From: Winogradskyella litoriviva
GTDB lineage: Bacteria > Bacteroidota > Bacteroidia > Flavobacteriales > Flavobacteriaceae
Direction of reading: 5' to 3'
Assembly (NCBI RefSeq): GCF_013249065.1
Contig: NZ_JABRWQ010000002.1
Location: 434,001-498,000 of the forward strand
Length of the DNA: 64,000 nucleotides
Both the position numbers and the translations under genes were made by a program. Under the pieces are notes generated by a model. The model saw only the letters and a program-made list of their open reading frames with translations, did not search any database and was not told the origin of the DNA. This document shows positions 44,296 through 54,401 of the stretch, in pieces. Position 1 is the first letter of the stretch, and the number at the start of each line of letters is the position of its first letter.

Positions 44296-45123
44296 TTACT
44301 GGTTTTTATTACTACTTTTTAACGTGTTCTCTCTTTCTTTTATTAATTTCTTTTGATATCGTCCTTGCACAATATCAACAATAACTAAAACAACAATTAC
44401 AAAATAAAATGTGGTTTTGCTCATAGGCACAATTTCGTTACCAAAAATCTTTAAATGAGCTAAATGACCACCTTCTGTCACTAACATAATACCGACAATA
44501 AATAATATAAAAAGCCCTAAAACTTCATACATTCTATTTTTAGCCAAAAATGTAGATATTCTATCTGCTAAAAATAGCATCAATAATCCACTTGCAACAA
44601 TTGCGATTGCCATTACAATAAATGCGGTAGACGCATCTTTAATTTCACTTGTAAGACCTATAGCTGCTAAAATTGAATCAAATGAAAATACTAAATTCAT
44701 TATTACAATACTAACCACTACTGCATTTGCTGTTTTTTTTCGTTTATCAGTACCATTTTCAACATCATGACTTAAATCTGTAACAGCTATCATATGCCAA
44801 ATTTCTTTTATAGCCGTATAAATAATAAAACCTCCACCTACTAAAACAATAATGCTATGACCATTAAATGCAAAATCTAATACATTTTCTATATGACCCG
44901 TTAAAAATGAAAACGGTTCTTGAAAAAAACCAATAACTCTAACTAAAACAAATAACAATACTATTCTTAATACTATAGCGATTAAAATACCAACTTTTCT
45001 TACTCGTTTTTGGTCTTCTATTGGTGCTTTTTTAGATTCTAGAGAGATATAAAGTAAATTATCAAAACCTAAAACAGCTTGCAACATTACAAGCATTAGA
45101 AGTGTAAAAAGAATTTGCGCCAT
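44296..45123 (-). CDS. TerC-family integral membrane protein
   Basis: This 275-residue polytopic protein belongs to the TerC/YkoY-like superfamily. It starts with a helix carrying the conserved acidic signature GFDNLLYISLESKK. A second helix pair has VVSIVIMNLVFSFDSILAAIG, the D-N/D-S motif in membrane expected to bind divalent metal. The DKRKKTAN basic loop separates the halves, and ADRISTFLAKNRMYEVLGL follows. TerC proteins have been linked to tellurite resistance and manganese export during secretion; the specific ion here is not determinable. It lies 42 nt after pssA. Confidence 0.85.
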   Translation of the reverse strand: MAQILFTLLMLVMLQAVLGFDNLLYISLESKKAPIEDQKRVRKVGILIAIVLRIVLLFVLVRVIGFFQEPFSFLTGHIENVLDFAFNGHSIIVLVGGGFIIYTAIKEIWHMIAVTDLSHDVENGTDKRKKTANAVVVSIVIMNLVFSFDSILAAIGLTSEIKDASTAFIVMAIAIVASGLLMLFLADRISTFLAKNRMYEVLGLFILFIVGIMLVTEGGHLAHLKIFGNEIVPMSKTTFYFVIVVLVIVDIVQGRYQKKLIKERENTLKSSNKNQ

Positions 45124-45165
45124 AATTAATTTAGTATAGTTGTTAAAAGTAAGTAGTAAGTATCT

Positions 45166-45921
45166 TTATTTAATATTTTTTCTATCAACTAACGACAATA
45201 TTAGATACAATGCAATAATTAAAGGAATTGCAGCAAATTGAAGTACAATTAAAAGAACAATACTAAGAACCAGAAAAATATAACGAACAGCGTTATCTTT
45301 AAAACTCCAGTTCTTGAATTTTAATGCAAATAATTTTATGTTAGAATTTAGCAAATAACAACTTAATAACGTTAAGCCAATCAAAAACCATTTATTTATA
45401 ATAATAGAATTGATTAAATCACTATTCTGATACTCTAAAATCAATGGCAACGACAATATCACTAAGGTGTTTGCTGGCACAGGTAGACCTTTAAAATATG
45501 TTTGTTGATCTTCATCTAAATTAAATTTTGCTAATCTATAGGCAGAAGCCAAAGCAATTAGCAAACCAATTAGTGGTAATAACGGCATCTCTAAAACAGT
45601 GGTTTCTACTCCAGAAGACCACGTATCAGCGTAATTAAAATTAGATGTCCCTAAAGACTCTGAAATAAGTTTAAACATTATTACGCCTGGTACAACACCA
45701 CTTGTTACTAAATCTGCAAGAGAATCTAACTGTATTCCTAAAGGACTCTGCACATTTAATTTACGGGCTAAAAGTCCATCAAAAAAATCAAAAAATATCC
45801 CTAAAAAAACAAATATAGCGGCAGCAATAAAATTACCATTTACAGCAAATACCAAAGCTATGCAACCCGAAAATAAATTCAGCAATGTTACTATATTAGG
45901 AATATGACGCTTAAAACTCAT
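45166..45921 (-). CDS. pssA: CDP-diacylglycerol-serine O-phosphatidyltransferase
   Basis: This 251-residue CDP-alcohol phosphatidyltransferase makes phosphatidylserine, precursor of phosphatidylethanolamine. The N-terminus RHIPNIVTLLNLFSGCIALV is the PssA subgroup start. The catalytic motif D-x2-DG-x2-AR-x8-G-x3-D-x3-D is complete in FFDFFDGLLARKL plus SPLGIQLDSLADLV. Six to eight membrane segments follow, with KGLPVPANTLVILSLPL also typical. It is transcribed away from the PorV-like gene. A decarboxylase (psd) gene is not in the window. Confidence 0.93.
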   Translation of the reverse strand: MSFKRHIPNIVTLLNLFSGCIALVFAVNGNFIAAAIFVFLGIFFDFFDGLLARKLNVQSPLGIQLDSLADLVTSGVVPGVIMFKLISESLGTSNFNYADTWSSGVETTVLEMPLLPLIGLLIALASAYRLAKFNLDEDQQTYFKGLPVPANTLVILSLPLILEYQNSDLINSIIINKWFLIGLTLLSCYLLNSNIKLFALKFKNWSFKDNAVRYIFLVLSIVLLIVLQFAAIPLIIALYLILSLVDRKNIK

Positions 45922-46064
45922 AATTTAAATTTATGTAAAAATATAAAAGTATTTGAGTCTTAACTTAATATTTTTAAAATTGCGCAAAAGAAAACAATAA
46001 CAACACTACTTTTCAGTTAAATAGATATAAAAATATTGTGCATCTTTGTAAAAAATTATTGCTG

Positions 46065-47135
46065 TTGAAAAATTACTTGGTAATTCTCTTAACACTTACT
46101 ACGCTTATTGCTTCAGGTCAAACTACGAGAAAATATTCTAATGAATTTATGAATATCGGTGTAGATGCTGCTGCATTAGGTATGAGTAATGCAGTTGTTT
46201 CTCAAACAGCTGATGTAAATTCTGGATATTGGAATCCAGCCGGATTGGTACATCTTGAAGGTAAACAATTGGCATTAATGCACTCTAGTTATTTTGCTAA
46301 CATAGCCAATTACAACTATATAGGTTTTGGAATGCCATTAGATAATAAAAGTGCTTTAGGCATCTCCTTAATTAGGTTTGGAGTTGATGATATTTTAGAT
46401 ACTACACAACTCATTGATGACCAAGGAAATATTAATTACGATAGAATAAGCACATTTTCTACAGCAGATTATGGTCTCACGTTTTCTTATGCGAGAAAAT
46501 TACCATTAGACGGATTAAATTATGGTATAAATGCTAAAATAATTAGACGGATTATAGGTGATTTTGCTTCTTCTTGGGGTTTTGGGTTAGATGCAGGAAT
46601 TCAGTTTGAAGGTAATAACAATTGGAAATTTGGATTTATGGCAAGAGATATAACAACCACCTTTAATGCTTGGTCTATTGACGAAGCCAAGTTTGAACAA
46701 ATTAGTGGCGCTATAGATGGTGAAAACCAAGAATTACCAGAAACTACAGAAATCACTATTCCAAAACTTGAAATAGGAATGTCTAAAAAGTGGACATTTC
46801 ACTATGACTATACTTTAGTCGCTGCTGCTAATCTTAATATGCGATTTGCTCAAAACAACGACATCATATCTACCTCATTTGCAAGTATTAATCCTGCGTT
46901 AGGATTTGAGTTTGGTTATACGGATTTGGTGTTTTTAAGAGCTGGTGTTGGTAACTTTCAAAATGAAATTCAAATTGATGATTCAGAACAATTAACGTTT
47001 CAGCCCAACTTTGGAGTAGGTTTTAAATATAAAGGTATAGAAATAGACTACGCTTTTACTGATATTGGAGACCAAAGTGCAGCTTTATACTCTAATGTTT
47101 TTTCATTAAATATAGATTTTAGTTTTTTTAGATAA
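46065..47135 (+). CDS. PorV/PorQ-family outer-membrane protein
   Basis: This is a 356-residue beta-barrel protein of the PorV/PorQ family, whose members work in or near the type IX secretion system. A signal peptide (YLVILLTLTTLIASG) is followed by the family start RKYSNEFMNIGVDAAALGMS and SGYWNPAGL. A barrel of amphipathic strands follows (YIGFGMPLDNKSALGISLIR, YGLTFSYARKLPL), ending in the aromatic strand FSLNIDFSFF. The frame is open from a GTG at 46038, but a -7-like CATCTTTG (46040-46047) lies there, so I place the start at the TTG 46065, which also gives a normal signal peptide. Confidence 0.82.
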   Translation: MKNYLVILLTLTTLIASGQTTRKYSNEFMNIGVDAAALGMSNAVVSQTADVNSGYWNPAGLVHLEGKQLALMHSSYFANIANYNYIGFGMPLDNKSALGISLIRFGVDDILDTTQLIDDQGNINYDRISTFSTADYGLTFSYARKLPLDGLNYGINAKIIRRIIGDFASSWGFGLDAGIQFEGNNNWKFGFMARDITTTFNAWSIDEAKFEQISGAIDGENQELPETTEITIPKLEIGMSKKWTFHYDYTLVAAANLNMRFAQNNDIISTSFASINPALGFEFGYTDLVFLRAGVGNFQNEIQIDDSEQLTFQPNFGVGFKYKGIEIDYAFTDIGDQSAALYSNVFSLNIDFSFFR

Positions 47136-47143
47136 ATAGATAC

Positions 47144-48313
47144 ATGAAATTAAGAATATCCTTTATTGTAATTCTATTCACCATTATTTCAACGTTTGGA
47201 CAACAATATCAATTATCTCCAGAAGCGCAAGTCTCAGTTCTAACAATTGGTCCTGGCTCATCTTTAAACGATGCTTTTGGCCATAACGCATTTAGAATTA
47301 AAGACAACAAATTAGGAATTGATGCTATTTATGGTTACGGTCAGTACGATTTTGACACACCTAATTTTTATTTAAAATTTACACAAGGTAAGTTAGAGTA
47401 CCTTATTAGTAGGCATAACTTTGCTGACATTTACTATCATTACACCAGTTATAATCGTTCTATAGAAGAACAAGTTTTAAATTTTTCACTAGAAGAAAAA
47501 CAAAAATTATTTGACTATTTAGAAAATAATTATAAACCAGAAAACCGTCGTTACCTATATGATTTCTTTTATGACAATTGTGCAACACGTATAAGAGATA
47601 TTACTGAAATAGCTACTGATGGTAAAATAAATTATAATATACCTAAAAGTTTTAAACACAAGACTTTTAGAACACTTATCCACGACCACGTTGGTCTTAA
47701 TACATGGGGAAGTTTTGGGATTGATATTGCTTTGGGCTCTGTAATTGACTTAGAGGCTACAACTTCAGAACACATGTTTTTACCCAAATATATTCATGAT
47801 TTTTTTGCGTATGCTACTATAAATGATTCTAAGCAATTAGTAAAAAGCTCATCAAACCTTTACCAGAAAAAGGAGAATAACTCATCCTTAAGTTTCCTTT
47901 TTAGTCCACTAATAATAGTAGGATTAATAAGTCTTGGCATAATTTTTCTTACCTATAAAGATTATAAAAACAATCATAGAACAAAATGGCTAGATAGTAT
48001 TTTGTTAGGAATCACAGGTGCAGTAGGTATTATTCTATTGTTACTATGGTTTGCAACTGACCATACAGCAACAGCCTATAACTTTAATCTTTTATGGGCT
48101 TTTCCGCTAAATATTTTAGTTGTTTTTCAATTATTAAAAACAAAAATTAAGAATTGGGTTAGACGTTATTTTAAATTCTTAATTATTTTACTGACACTTT
48201 TAACGTTTCACTGGATAAGTGGTATTCAGGTCTTTGCTATAGGATTAATTCCCTTTTTAGCTGCACTTTTTATTAGATTCATTTACCTTTTAAAGGTTTT
48301 AAATAAAAACTAA
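47144..48313 (+). CDS. DUF4105 membrane protein
   Basis: This 389-residue exported protein has a signal peptide (about 1-19) and a DUF4105 domain with its conserved landmarks: SVLTIGPGSSLNDAFGHNAF, DAIYGYGQYDFDTPNFYLKF, IEEQVLNFSLEEKQ, PENRRYLYDFFYDNCATRIR. The Cys-His pattern recalls a papain-like fold, but activity is unproven. The C-terminal third has about five membrane helices (from about 247). It starts 8 nt after the PorV-like gene, suggesting an envelope operon, and is convergent with the polysaccharide operon (6-nt gap). Confidence 0.87.
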   Translation: MKLRISFIVILFTIISTFGQQYQLSPEAQVSVLTIGPGSSLNDAFGHNAFRIKDNKLGIDAIYGYGQYDFDTPNFYLKFTQGKLEYLISRHNFADIYYHYTSYNRSIEEQVLNFSLEEKQKLFDYLENNYKPENRRYLYDFFYDNCATRIRDITEIATDGKINYNIPKSFKHKTFRTLIHDHVGLNTWGSFGIDIALGSVIDLEATTSEHMFLPKYIHDFFAYATINDSKQLVKSSSNLYQKKENNSSLSFLFSPLIIVGLISLGIIFLTYKDYKNNHRTKWLDSILLGITGAVGIILLLLWFATDHTATAYNFNLLWAFPLNILVVFQLLKTKIKNWVRRYFKFLIILLTLLTFHWISGIQVFAIGLIPFLAALFIRFIYLLKVLNKN

Positions 48314-48319
48314 AAAATA

Positions 48320-49714
48320 CTATTGTCCTCTGTAATATAATATTGTGCTGAGTGTTTTTATTGAAATGCTAAAATCTAAAAAGACACTTCTATGTTTAAT
48401 ATAATACAAATCGTATTGTAGTTTAGTTAAACTATCATCAATAGAAGATCCATATCTTGTACTCACTTGCGCCCAACCAGTAAGACCTGGTTTTATTATA
48501 TGACGCGTTTCATAAAAAGGAATAATACGAGACAATTCATTAACAAAAAATGGACGCTCTGGTCTTGGCCCTATAATACTCATTTCACCTTTTAAAACAT
48601 TGATAAATTGAGGGATCTCGTCTAAACGAGAACGACGTAGAAACATACCAAAAGCCGTTATTCTAGAATCATTTTTTTGGGCCCATTTTACACCATTTTC
48701 CTCAGCGTTTTCAACCATGGTTCTAAGTTTAATAATCTGAAAAGGTTTTCCATTGCGTCCTACACGCTCTTGTGAATAAAATAAAGGACCTTTGTTTCCT
48801 ATTAAATTTCCTACTAAAATAATTGGTAAGATTAAAACACCTAAAAGCAAACCCAATAATGAGAAAAAAACATCAAAACCTCGCTGAAAAAAGATGTATA
48901 ACTTGTTCTCATTACTTCTACTAAAAGGAAAATATTTGTAAAAGTCCTTACCAACAAATTGAACAGGAACTTTTTGAAGCAACTCTTCATAAACTTGTGT
49001 ATAGTCTCTTATTTTAAATCCACGTTCTAGAAGCAACATAAGATCGTGATAAACTTCTGTTATAATAGCTTCAGTATTAAAACTTGCTACCAAAATTTCG
49101 GAAATTTTTTCTCTATCAATAATTTGTAAAAAATCTTTTGCTTCAAATTCTTTAATTCCCTTATACCTTACAGAATCTTCAGATGAACTTTCACTGTTTA
49201 TAAAACCCACAATCTTATAATTTGGATCAGTAGAGCCAAAGGCCTTTACAAGGCCATCAATATTTGAAACTTCTCCAACCAAAAGTACGCGCTTATAAAA
49301 ACGAGGCGATTCAATTAAATTTATATATATAATTCGCCATAAGAGAACAGAAAAAATAATTGTTAAATAGAGATATACAATTTGGAGACGCTCAACAGGA
49401 AGATAAGGCGAAAGTACAGGTGTTAATAGGTAAAAAAGAACTACAGTAGATGCCGTAATAACAATATTTCTAAAAGTTGAATCGGCTTTACTTGCTTTCT
49501 GTAAATCGTATAATTCAAATATGGTTCCGAATATTGATATATATACACCTAAAAGAATTAATGCAACACTATTGTCCGTACTTACTTCAATGTACTCAAA
49601 ATCGAAAGATATACTCAATAAATAAACACCAAAATATACCATTGCCAAATCAAAAATTCTAAGTAGAATTTTGCGCTCAGAAACTTCGAAATGTATGCCT
49701 TTCTTTTTAGCCAT
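48320..49714 (-). CDS. Polyprenyl-phosphate sugar phosphotransferase (glycan initiation)
   Basis: This 464-residue inner-membrane enzyme of the WbaP/WcaJ type transfers a sugar phosphate from a nucleotide sugar to undecaprenyl phosphate. Four N-terminal helices (about 14-130) are followed by a CoA-binding-like domain (about 140-250, KRVLLVGEVSNIDGLVKAF). A further helix leads to the bacterial sugar-transferase domain (about 275-464): PLFYSQERVGRNGKPFQIIK, KLRTMV, RRSRLDEIPQFINVLKGEMS, IGPRPERP, IKPGLTGWAQV. It is the last gene of the operon that starts at neuB. It should set the first sugar of the repeat unit; the sugar cannot be read from sequence. Confidence 0.93.
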   Translation of the reverse strand: MAKKKGIHFEVSERKILLRIFDLAMVYFGVYLLSISFDFEYIEVSTDNSVALILLGVYISIFGTIFELYDLQKASKADSTFRNIVITASTVVLFYLLTPVLSPYLPVERLQIVYLYLTIIFSVLLWRIIYINLIESPRFYKRVLLVGEVSNIDGLVKAFGSTDPNYKIVGFINSESSSEDSVRYKGIKEFEAKDFLQIIDREKISEILVASFNTEAIITEVYHDLMLLLERGFKIRDYTQVYEELLQKVPVQFVGKDFYKYFPFSRSNENKLYIFFQRGFDVFFSLLGLLLGVLILPIILVGNLIGNKGPLFYSQERVGRNGKPFQIIKLRTMVENAEENGVKWAQKNDSRITAFGMFLRRSRLDEIPQFINVLKGEMSIIGPRPERPFFVNELSRIIPFYETRHIIKPGLTGWAQVSTRYGSSIDDSLTKLQYDLYYIKHRSVFLDFSISIKTLSTILYYRGQ

Positions 49715-49770
49715 AAATAAAGAAAACTAAGAAGTAAAGATAATAAGTACAATTGATTCTATACATATAT

Positions 49771-50781
49771 TTAAGACAAAAGGTTTTGCCATTTTGGTTT
49801 CACGGATTGCCAACTAAAATTTTCGACTTTTTTGCGAGCATTCTCAACTAACTTATGTTTGAATTCTGCATTATCTTTTATTCTTATTATTGCCTCTACC
49901 ATTGCATTACAATCATTAGCATTTACTAAAACACCATCAAAATTATCAGAAATTAAAAAAGGAAGTCCTCCAACATTTGTTGAAACTATTGGTAGACCAA
50001 GAGCCATAGCTTCTATTACGCTTACAGGTGTATTATCAAAATTAGTAGTATTAATAAAAATGTTAGCATCTGTAGAATAATTAATCCATTGTTGTTTAGA
50101 CAACTTACCTGTAAAAGTTACATTGAGATTTTTCTGTGCTGTTAATGCTTTAACTTTTGTTAATGACCCATCTACATCTGGACCAATCATGGTTAATTCC
50201 GCTTTATAATTGAGTTTTAATAATTTTTCTAAGACTAAAACTGCTAATTCGGGATTATATATTGACGAAAATGACCTAACCCATAATAGCCTAATAACAT
50301 CTATGTTTCTATTTTTAAAAGTATAATTTTCTAATTCTATACTGTTTGGAATGTATTGAACATCTTTATAACCATAATTATTAAAAACTGATTTCAAAAA
50401 ATTTGAAGGTGCAATTAATTGGTATGCGTTTTTAAATATGCGCTGGCTTAATTTTGGGTTATTAACTAATCTGTGCTCTAAATTACCTCCATGTAGAATA
50501 GGGATATATTTAATATTAAATAACCTACACATTTGACTAATAACTAAAGCATAGTAAAAATTGACAGTACTATAAGTATCTATTAAAACAAAATCTGTAT
50601 TATAACTATTTCTAATAACTAATACAGCCATATCTAATAAACGCAAAACTTTATTAGACTTAGTAGACGCTATTTTTAAATTACTCATAGCTTTTAAATG
50701 AGCACTAAGCGTATCTATAGTTGAGCTGGTCTTTCCTTTATTGGATAATGCGTTTCCTATGTATAGGACGTTTTTTTTCAT
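49771..50781 (-). CDS. Glycosyltransferase family 4
   Basis: This 336-residue cytosolic GT-B glycosyltransferase shows the GT4 C-terminal signature. LLWVRSFSSIYNPELAVLVL starts the nucleotide-sugar domain, TFTGKLSKQQW and INTTNFDNTPVSVIEAMALG carry the EX7E-type glutamates (residue E of PVSVIEAM), and PIVSTNVGGLPFLI follows. The N-terminal acceptor domain begins NVLYIGNALSNKGKTSSTID. Its first 44 nt overlap the end of the polymerase gene in another frame, a long overlap that ties the two. Donor and acceptor are unknown. Confidence 0.9.
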   Translation of the reverse strand: MKKNVLYIGNALSNKGKTSSTIDTLSAHLKAMSNLKIASTKSNKVLRLLDMAVLVIRNSYNTDFVLIDTYSTVNFYYALVISQMCRLFNIKYIPILHGGNLEHRLVNNPKLSQRIFKNAYQLIAPSNFLKSVFNNYGYKDVQYIPNSIELENYTFKNRNIDVIRLLWVRSFSSIYNPELAVLVLEKLLKLNYKAELTMIGPDVDGSLTKVKALTAQKNLNVTFTGKLSKQQWINYSTDANIFINTTNFDNTPVSVIEAMALGLPIVSTNVGGLPFLISDNFDGVLVNANDCNAMVEAIIRIKDNAEFKHKLVENARKKVENFSWQSVKPKWQNLLS

Positions 50782-52096
50782 TAGTAACGTTTAATAAGGC
50801 TAAAGCGTAAATAAATCCAGGTGCAGCTAAACGCATTGCCGAATGATTAATAGTGGCAAACCAAAACACTAAAAAAGCATAAAAAAATAAGTTATTTTTC
50901 GATTTTTCTCTTATACTCAAAGGTTTTAACAAAAGAATACAAATTATAAATATTCCAAGTATTCCATGCTCGGACAGCAATCTGCTAATCTCATTGTGTG
51001 AAGCAATAATCTGCCCCTCTTTTTCTAATCTCACCTGCTTCATCCCACTAGCACCAACACCTAAATAAGGATGGTTTATAAATCCTTCTAACTCTCCTAA
51101 AAATAAATCGGTACGACCTGTGGTTATATCATCCTTATTTCTACCTACTGCGTCTTGATTTGCATATCTGTTTTCTATTAAACCATTGGTTTGATCTTTA
51201 CTTACAACCCAAGTAACCAAACCAAATAAACAAAAAAGAATAAAGGCGAATATAATACGTCGTTTTTGATTAAAACTAGAATTGGAGAATAATAATAGTA
51301 AAAAAGCCCCAATCATTAAAATAGCCGTGAATACTCCTCCTCTACTAAAAGTAACCAAAGCTCTAAATGTTATTGCAATAATTAAACTTCCATTAAATAT
51401 TTTTAATAAGAGATTTGGTGATTTTAAAAAAAAACGAACAGTAAGAGCAAATATCCCTAATCCTAATATTGTAGAAACTTGATTAGGACCAAAACCACCA
51501 GAGGCACCAAAATTAGAACCTGTACCAGCTAAAGTCTCTTTAATACTCGGCGAGTATAAAAAAAGATAAGTTGTCATTGAAATCACTGGTAGACTTAAAT
51601 ATTTAATGATATCTAACAATTCTGACTTTGTGATTCGTTTGTTGTAACAGTATAAAGAAGAAATACCTAAAGCAACAGGACCACTTAACACAAACGCCAC
51701 AGAGGATCTAAAAATTAAATCATAACCCAAATTTATAGATGCCAAAACCACTGCTGGTAATAATGCAATTAAATAAAAAAAGTAGGGATAACTACGGTTT
51801 GAAATTCCGGAATAAAACATTCCTAATATAGAAAATAATATTATTAAATATTTTGAAATTTCATAAAACAGACCTCCTCCTGTCATTCTAAATAAAGACT
51901 CTCCAGCAACAATATAAGAACAAGCAAATAATACAGTTAACGTTTTTTTTGATTTTTTGGCTATAATAATCTGAGCAACAAAATATACAATTACGGCTAA
52001 GTAAAAAGGCTGACGAATAATTGGTAAATAAAAAATTAGAATACCAATAACAATGTGTAATACAATTAAGCTTAAATAATTTAAATCTTTAATCAT
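50738..52096 (-). CDS. O-antigen ligase/polymerase family membrane protein (Wzy-like)
   Basis: This 452-residue protein has about 11-12 hydrophobic segments and a large periplasmic loop (about 290-370) containing RNKDDITTGRTDLFLGELEG, HPYLGVGASGMKQ and ASHNEISRLLSEHGILGIFI. The last block (H-N-E plus a terminal E-H-G) is the signature of the O-antigen ligase (WaaL/Wzy-C) superfamily. In this cluster it would polymerise glycan repeat units on the periplasmic face or ligate them to lipid A core. Polymerase is favoured by the location among glycosyltransferases, but ligase is possible. Confidence 0.87.
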   Translation of the reverse strand: MIKDLNYLSLIVLHIVIGILIFYLPIIRQPFYLAVIVYFVAQIIIAKKSKKTLTVLFACSYIVAGESLFRMTGGGLFYEISKYLIILFSILGMFYSGISNRSYPYFFYLIALLPAVVLASINLGYDLIFRSSVAFVLSGPVALGISSLYCYNKRITKSELLDIIKYLSLPVISMTTYLFLYSPSIKETLAGTGSNFGASGGFGPNQVSTILGLGIFALTVRFFLKSPNLLLKIFNGSLIIAITFRALVTFSRGGVFTAILMIGAFLLLLFSNSSFNQKRRIIFAFILFCLFGLVTWVVSKDQTNGLIENRYANQDAVGRNKDDITTGRTDLFLGELEGFINHPYLGVGASGMKQVRLEKEGQIIASHNEISRLLSEHGILGIFIICILLLKPLSIREKSKNNLFFYAFLVFWFATINHSAMRLAAPGFIYALALLNVTNEKKRPIHRKRIIQ

Positions 52097-52138
52097 AAAC
52101 TTTTGTTTGTTTGACTTTACTATATACTGAAATACATA

Positions 52139-53221
52139 TCAAAACGTTAATATAGTTCTATACCGTTCTAGTATCAAATTTATTACTGACGAATGCGAAA
52201 ATTTGTTAGTTATTACTTTATTTAAATTTAGTCCCATTTCTATAGCCGCTTTTTTGTTACGGATGTGCTCGCTTATAGCATTACTTAAAGCGTTTGGTTG
52301 TTCTGAAGGCACCAAGAGTCCAGAGAAATTATCCTCAACTACTTTATTACAGTCACCTATATTAGTTACAACTACAGGTAACTTTGCATATCCATATTCT
52401 AGCAACGCTAATGGTAAACCTTCGGATTTAGAAGACAACACACCTATATCACATGCAGAGAGTATTGCTGAAACATCGGAACAACTGCCATAAAAGAAGA
52501 CTTTTAAATTTAGCTTTAGAGAGGTCACTAATTCATACACATTTTTAGAATAAGCATCATCAAAATCTTGACCAACACAATGGAGTGTAAATTCAGGAAA
52601 ATCGGAAGTAATCTTATTAAATGCTTCCAATAAATTTATATGGTCTTTTTGAGGACGCAAATTCGCTAAACAAACTATTCTTCTTCCGTTTATTCCTTTT
52701 AAATCTGTTTTAAGCTTAGCAGAATTAGACAAATTCACAAAATTTGGCAAATAACTTACCGACTTATGATTTAAATTCTCTTTTGCCCAAGAAGCCAAAG
52801 CTGAATTAACCGCAAAACTATGAGAAAAAAAATACGAACAAAGCTGCAAAACAAGTTTAGGTCGTTTGGATACATACTCACTATTCCCATAATGATCATG
52901 CCATACAACTTTAGTTTTTCTGCAAAATAAAGATACTACAACCGCAAGAAAGAAGGAGCTAGAATGCGCATGAATAATGTCAATTTTCTCTTTAGTTATA
53001 TACTTATAAAATCTAAAGAAGCTTTTAAAATCAATAGTCCCTTTTTTTTGTAAAAAAAGATACTTCACATTATTATATAGATCTTCTTTTAAAAGACCTT
53101 CAAAACGTGTGGTACAGAGATATGAAACTTCAATTTTATCTGATAATGCATTGGCCATATTAACAGCCATACGTTCAGCTCCACCAGCGTCTAATGTATC
53201 TATTAATTGTAAAACTCGCAT
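52139..53221 (-). CDS. Glycosyltransferase family 4
   Basis: This 360-residue GT-B enzyme begins MRVLQLIDTLDAGGAERMAV, the classical GT4 N-terminus with its Gly-Gly-Ala-Glu-Arg motif. It continues with HAHSSSFFLAVVVSLF and HDHYGNSEYV, then GRRIVCLANLRPQKDHINLL, FYGSCSDVSAILSACDIGVL, SSKSEGLPLALLEYGYAK (EX7E) and PVVVTNIGD. It is a retaining transferase acting at the inner face of the membrane. It shares one base with the next gene upstream (53221..54360). The sugar specificity is unknown. Confidence 0.92.
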   Translation of the reverse strand: MRVLQLIDTLDAGGAERMAVNMANALSDKIEVSYLCTTRFEGLLKEDLYNNVKYLFLQKKGTIDFKSFFRFYKYITKEKIDIIHAHSSSFFLAVVVSLFCRKTKVVWHDHYGNSEYVSKRPKLVLQLCSYFFSHSFAVNSALASWAKENLNHKSVSYLPNFVNLSNSAKLKTDLKGINGRRIVCLANLRPQKDHINLLEAFNKITSDFPEFTLHCVGQDFDDAYSKNVYELVTSLKLNLKVFFYGSCSDVSAILSACDIGVLSSKSEGLPLALLEYGYAKLPVVVTNIGDCNKVVEDNFSGLLVPSEQPNALSNAISEHIRNKKAAIEMGLNLNKVITNKFSHSSVINLILERYRTILTF

Positions 53222-54360
53222 TAGATTATGGTTAATTTACTTATTTCGTTTTCTAATCTATCTACAGTATATTGCTGAGACCAACGTAATGCATTATGTG
53301 ATAATCCATTTAAATGCTCATTTCCTTTATGTATTGACTCTAAAATTGTTTCTACCGCACGCTCTAGATTAGCCTCAATTAAAATACCACGTTTACCAAA
53401 ATCTAAAATCCATGGTAGACAAGATATTTTGGTTGAAATAGGTATAGTTCCAAAAAACATACCCTCTGCAATTGCTTTTGGCCAACCTTCGCTTTTAGAA
53501 GGTAAAATGGAGAAATGTGCATCTAACAAACAGGTTTTGACTTTCTCTTTGGGTTGATTTCCATAAATAAAAACATTATTATTTAATTTTTTTTCATTTA
53601 GATATAGTTTTATATCATTCATTAAAGGTCCATCTCCAAACATGTGTAGTTCTGCCAGTATTCCTTTTTCTATTAAAGCTTCAATGATTTTAATTGTAAG
53701 CATAGGACGTTTTCCTACAACCATGGCACCTGTAAATACAAACTTTAACTTTTTAGAATATTCACGTTTTTTAAATTCAATTTTCTCAGATTCCGTATAA
53801 GTTGCAGACATAAAAGGAACAACGGATTTAGATTGATTTTCCCAATCTCCATAGACTAAAACTTTCATGTTTTTAGTTAAAAATGTATTACTTAATAACC
53901 ATTTTTGAAACCTATATCCAAGAGGCTGGTTACTATTTGGATTCCAATTACCTGCGTATTTAGTGGTTTTTGGTATTCTTGGAAAAAATACCTGAACTAT
54001 CGCTGCGATAGCAGATACATTGCTAGGACATCGAAAATGAAAATAATCTGATTGATACATTACCCTAACCATTCTAAAAATAATCAATGGTAAGTAAAAA
54101 AATAATTTAGCTATACTAAAAACCGATTTAACATTAAAACCAGGAACCTTTACGAGACTTATATTAGTATGATTATAGGGTGACTCTAATTTATCAATAT
54201 TTTCAGAATTGCTAAAATTACCAACAACAATAACCTTATCAAAATGACTAGTCCACATATTCATTTCATTTATATAAGGACTGTAGCCATATAATTGTCC
54301 ATTCTTTTTTTTATGTACAACTAAGGTAAAAACAGCTAATGTTTTATTATTTTTTCTCAA
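53221..54360 (-). CDS. Glycosyltransferase family 4
   Basis: This 379-residue GT-B transferase has the C-terminal blocks LKFVFTGAMVVGKRPMLTIK, ELHMFGDGPLMNDIKLYL, IYGNQPKEKVKTCLLDAHFS, and LPSKSEGWPKAIAEGMFFG with the EX7E pair, then PISTKISCLPWIL. In the N-terminal domain FHFRCPSNVSAIAAIVQVF and YAGNWNPNS are seen. The start is a TTG at 54360, since a stop lies just upstream and no ATG fits. It follows the GT2 gene after 41 nt. The target sugar is unknown. Confidence 0.88.
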   Translation of the reverse strand: MRKNNKTLAVFTLVVHKKKNGQLYGYSPYINEMNMWTSHFDKVIVVGNFSNSENIDKLESPYNHTNISLVKVPGFNVKSVFSIAKLFFYLPLIIFRMVRVMYQSDYFHFRCPSNVSAIAAIVQVFFPRIPKTTKYAGNWNPNSNQPLGYRFQKWLLSNTFLTKNMKVLVYGDWENQSKSVVPFMSATYTESEKIEFKKREYSKKLKFVFTGAMVVGKRPMLTIKIIEALIEKGILAELHMFGDGPLMNDIKLYLNEKKLNNNVFIYGNQPKEKVKTCLLDAHFSILPSKSEGWPKAIAEGMFFGTIPISTKISCLPWILDFGKRGILIEANLERAVETILESIHKGNEHLNGLSHNALRWSQQYTVDRLENEISKLTII

Positions 54361-54401
54361 TTCTTAAAACAGTTTAATAAAATTTAAATAATAAGCTTTT
54401 C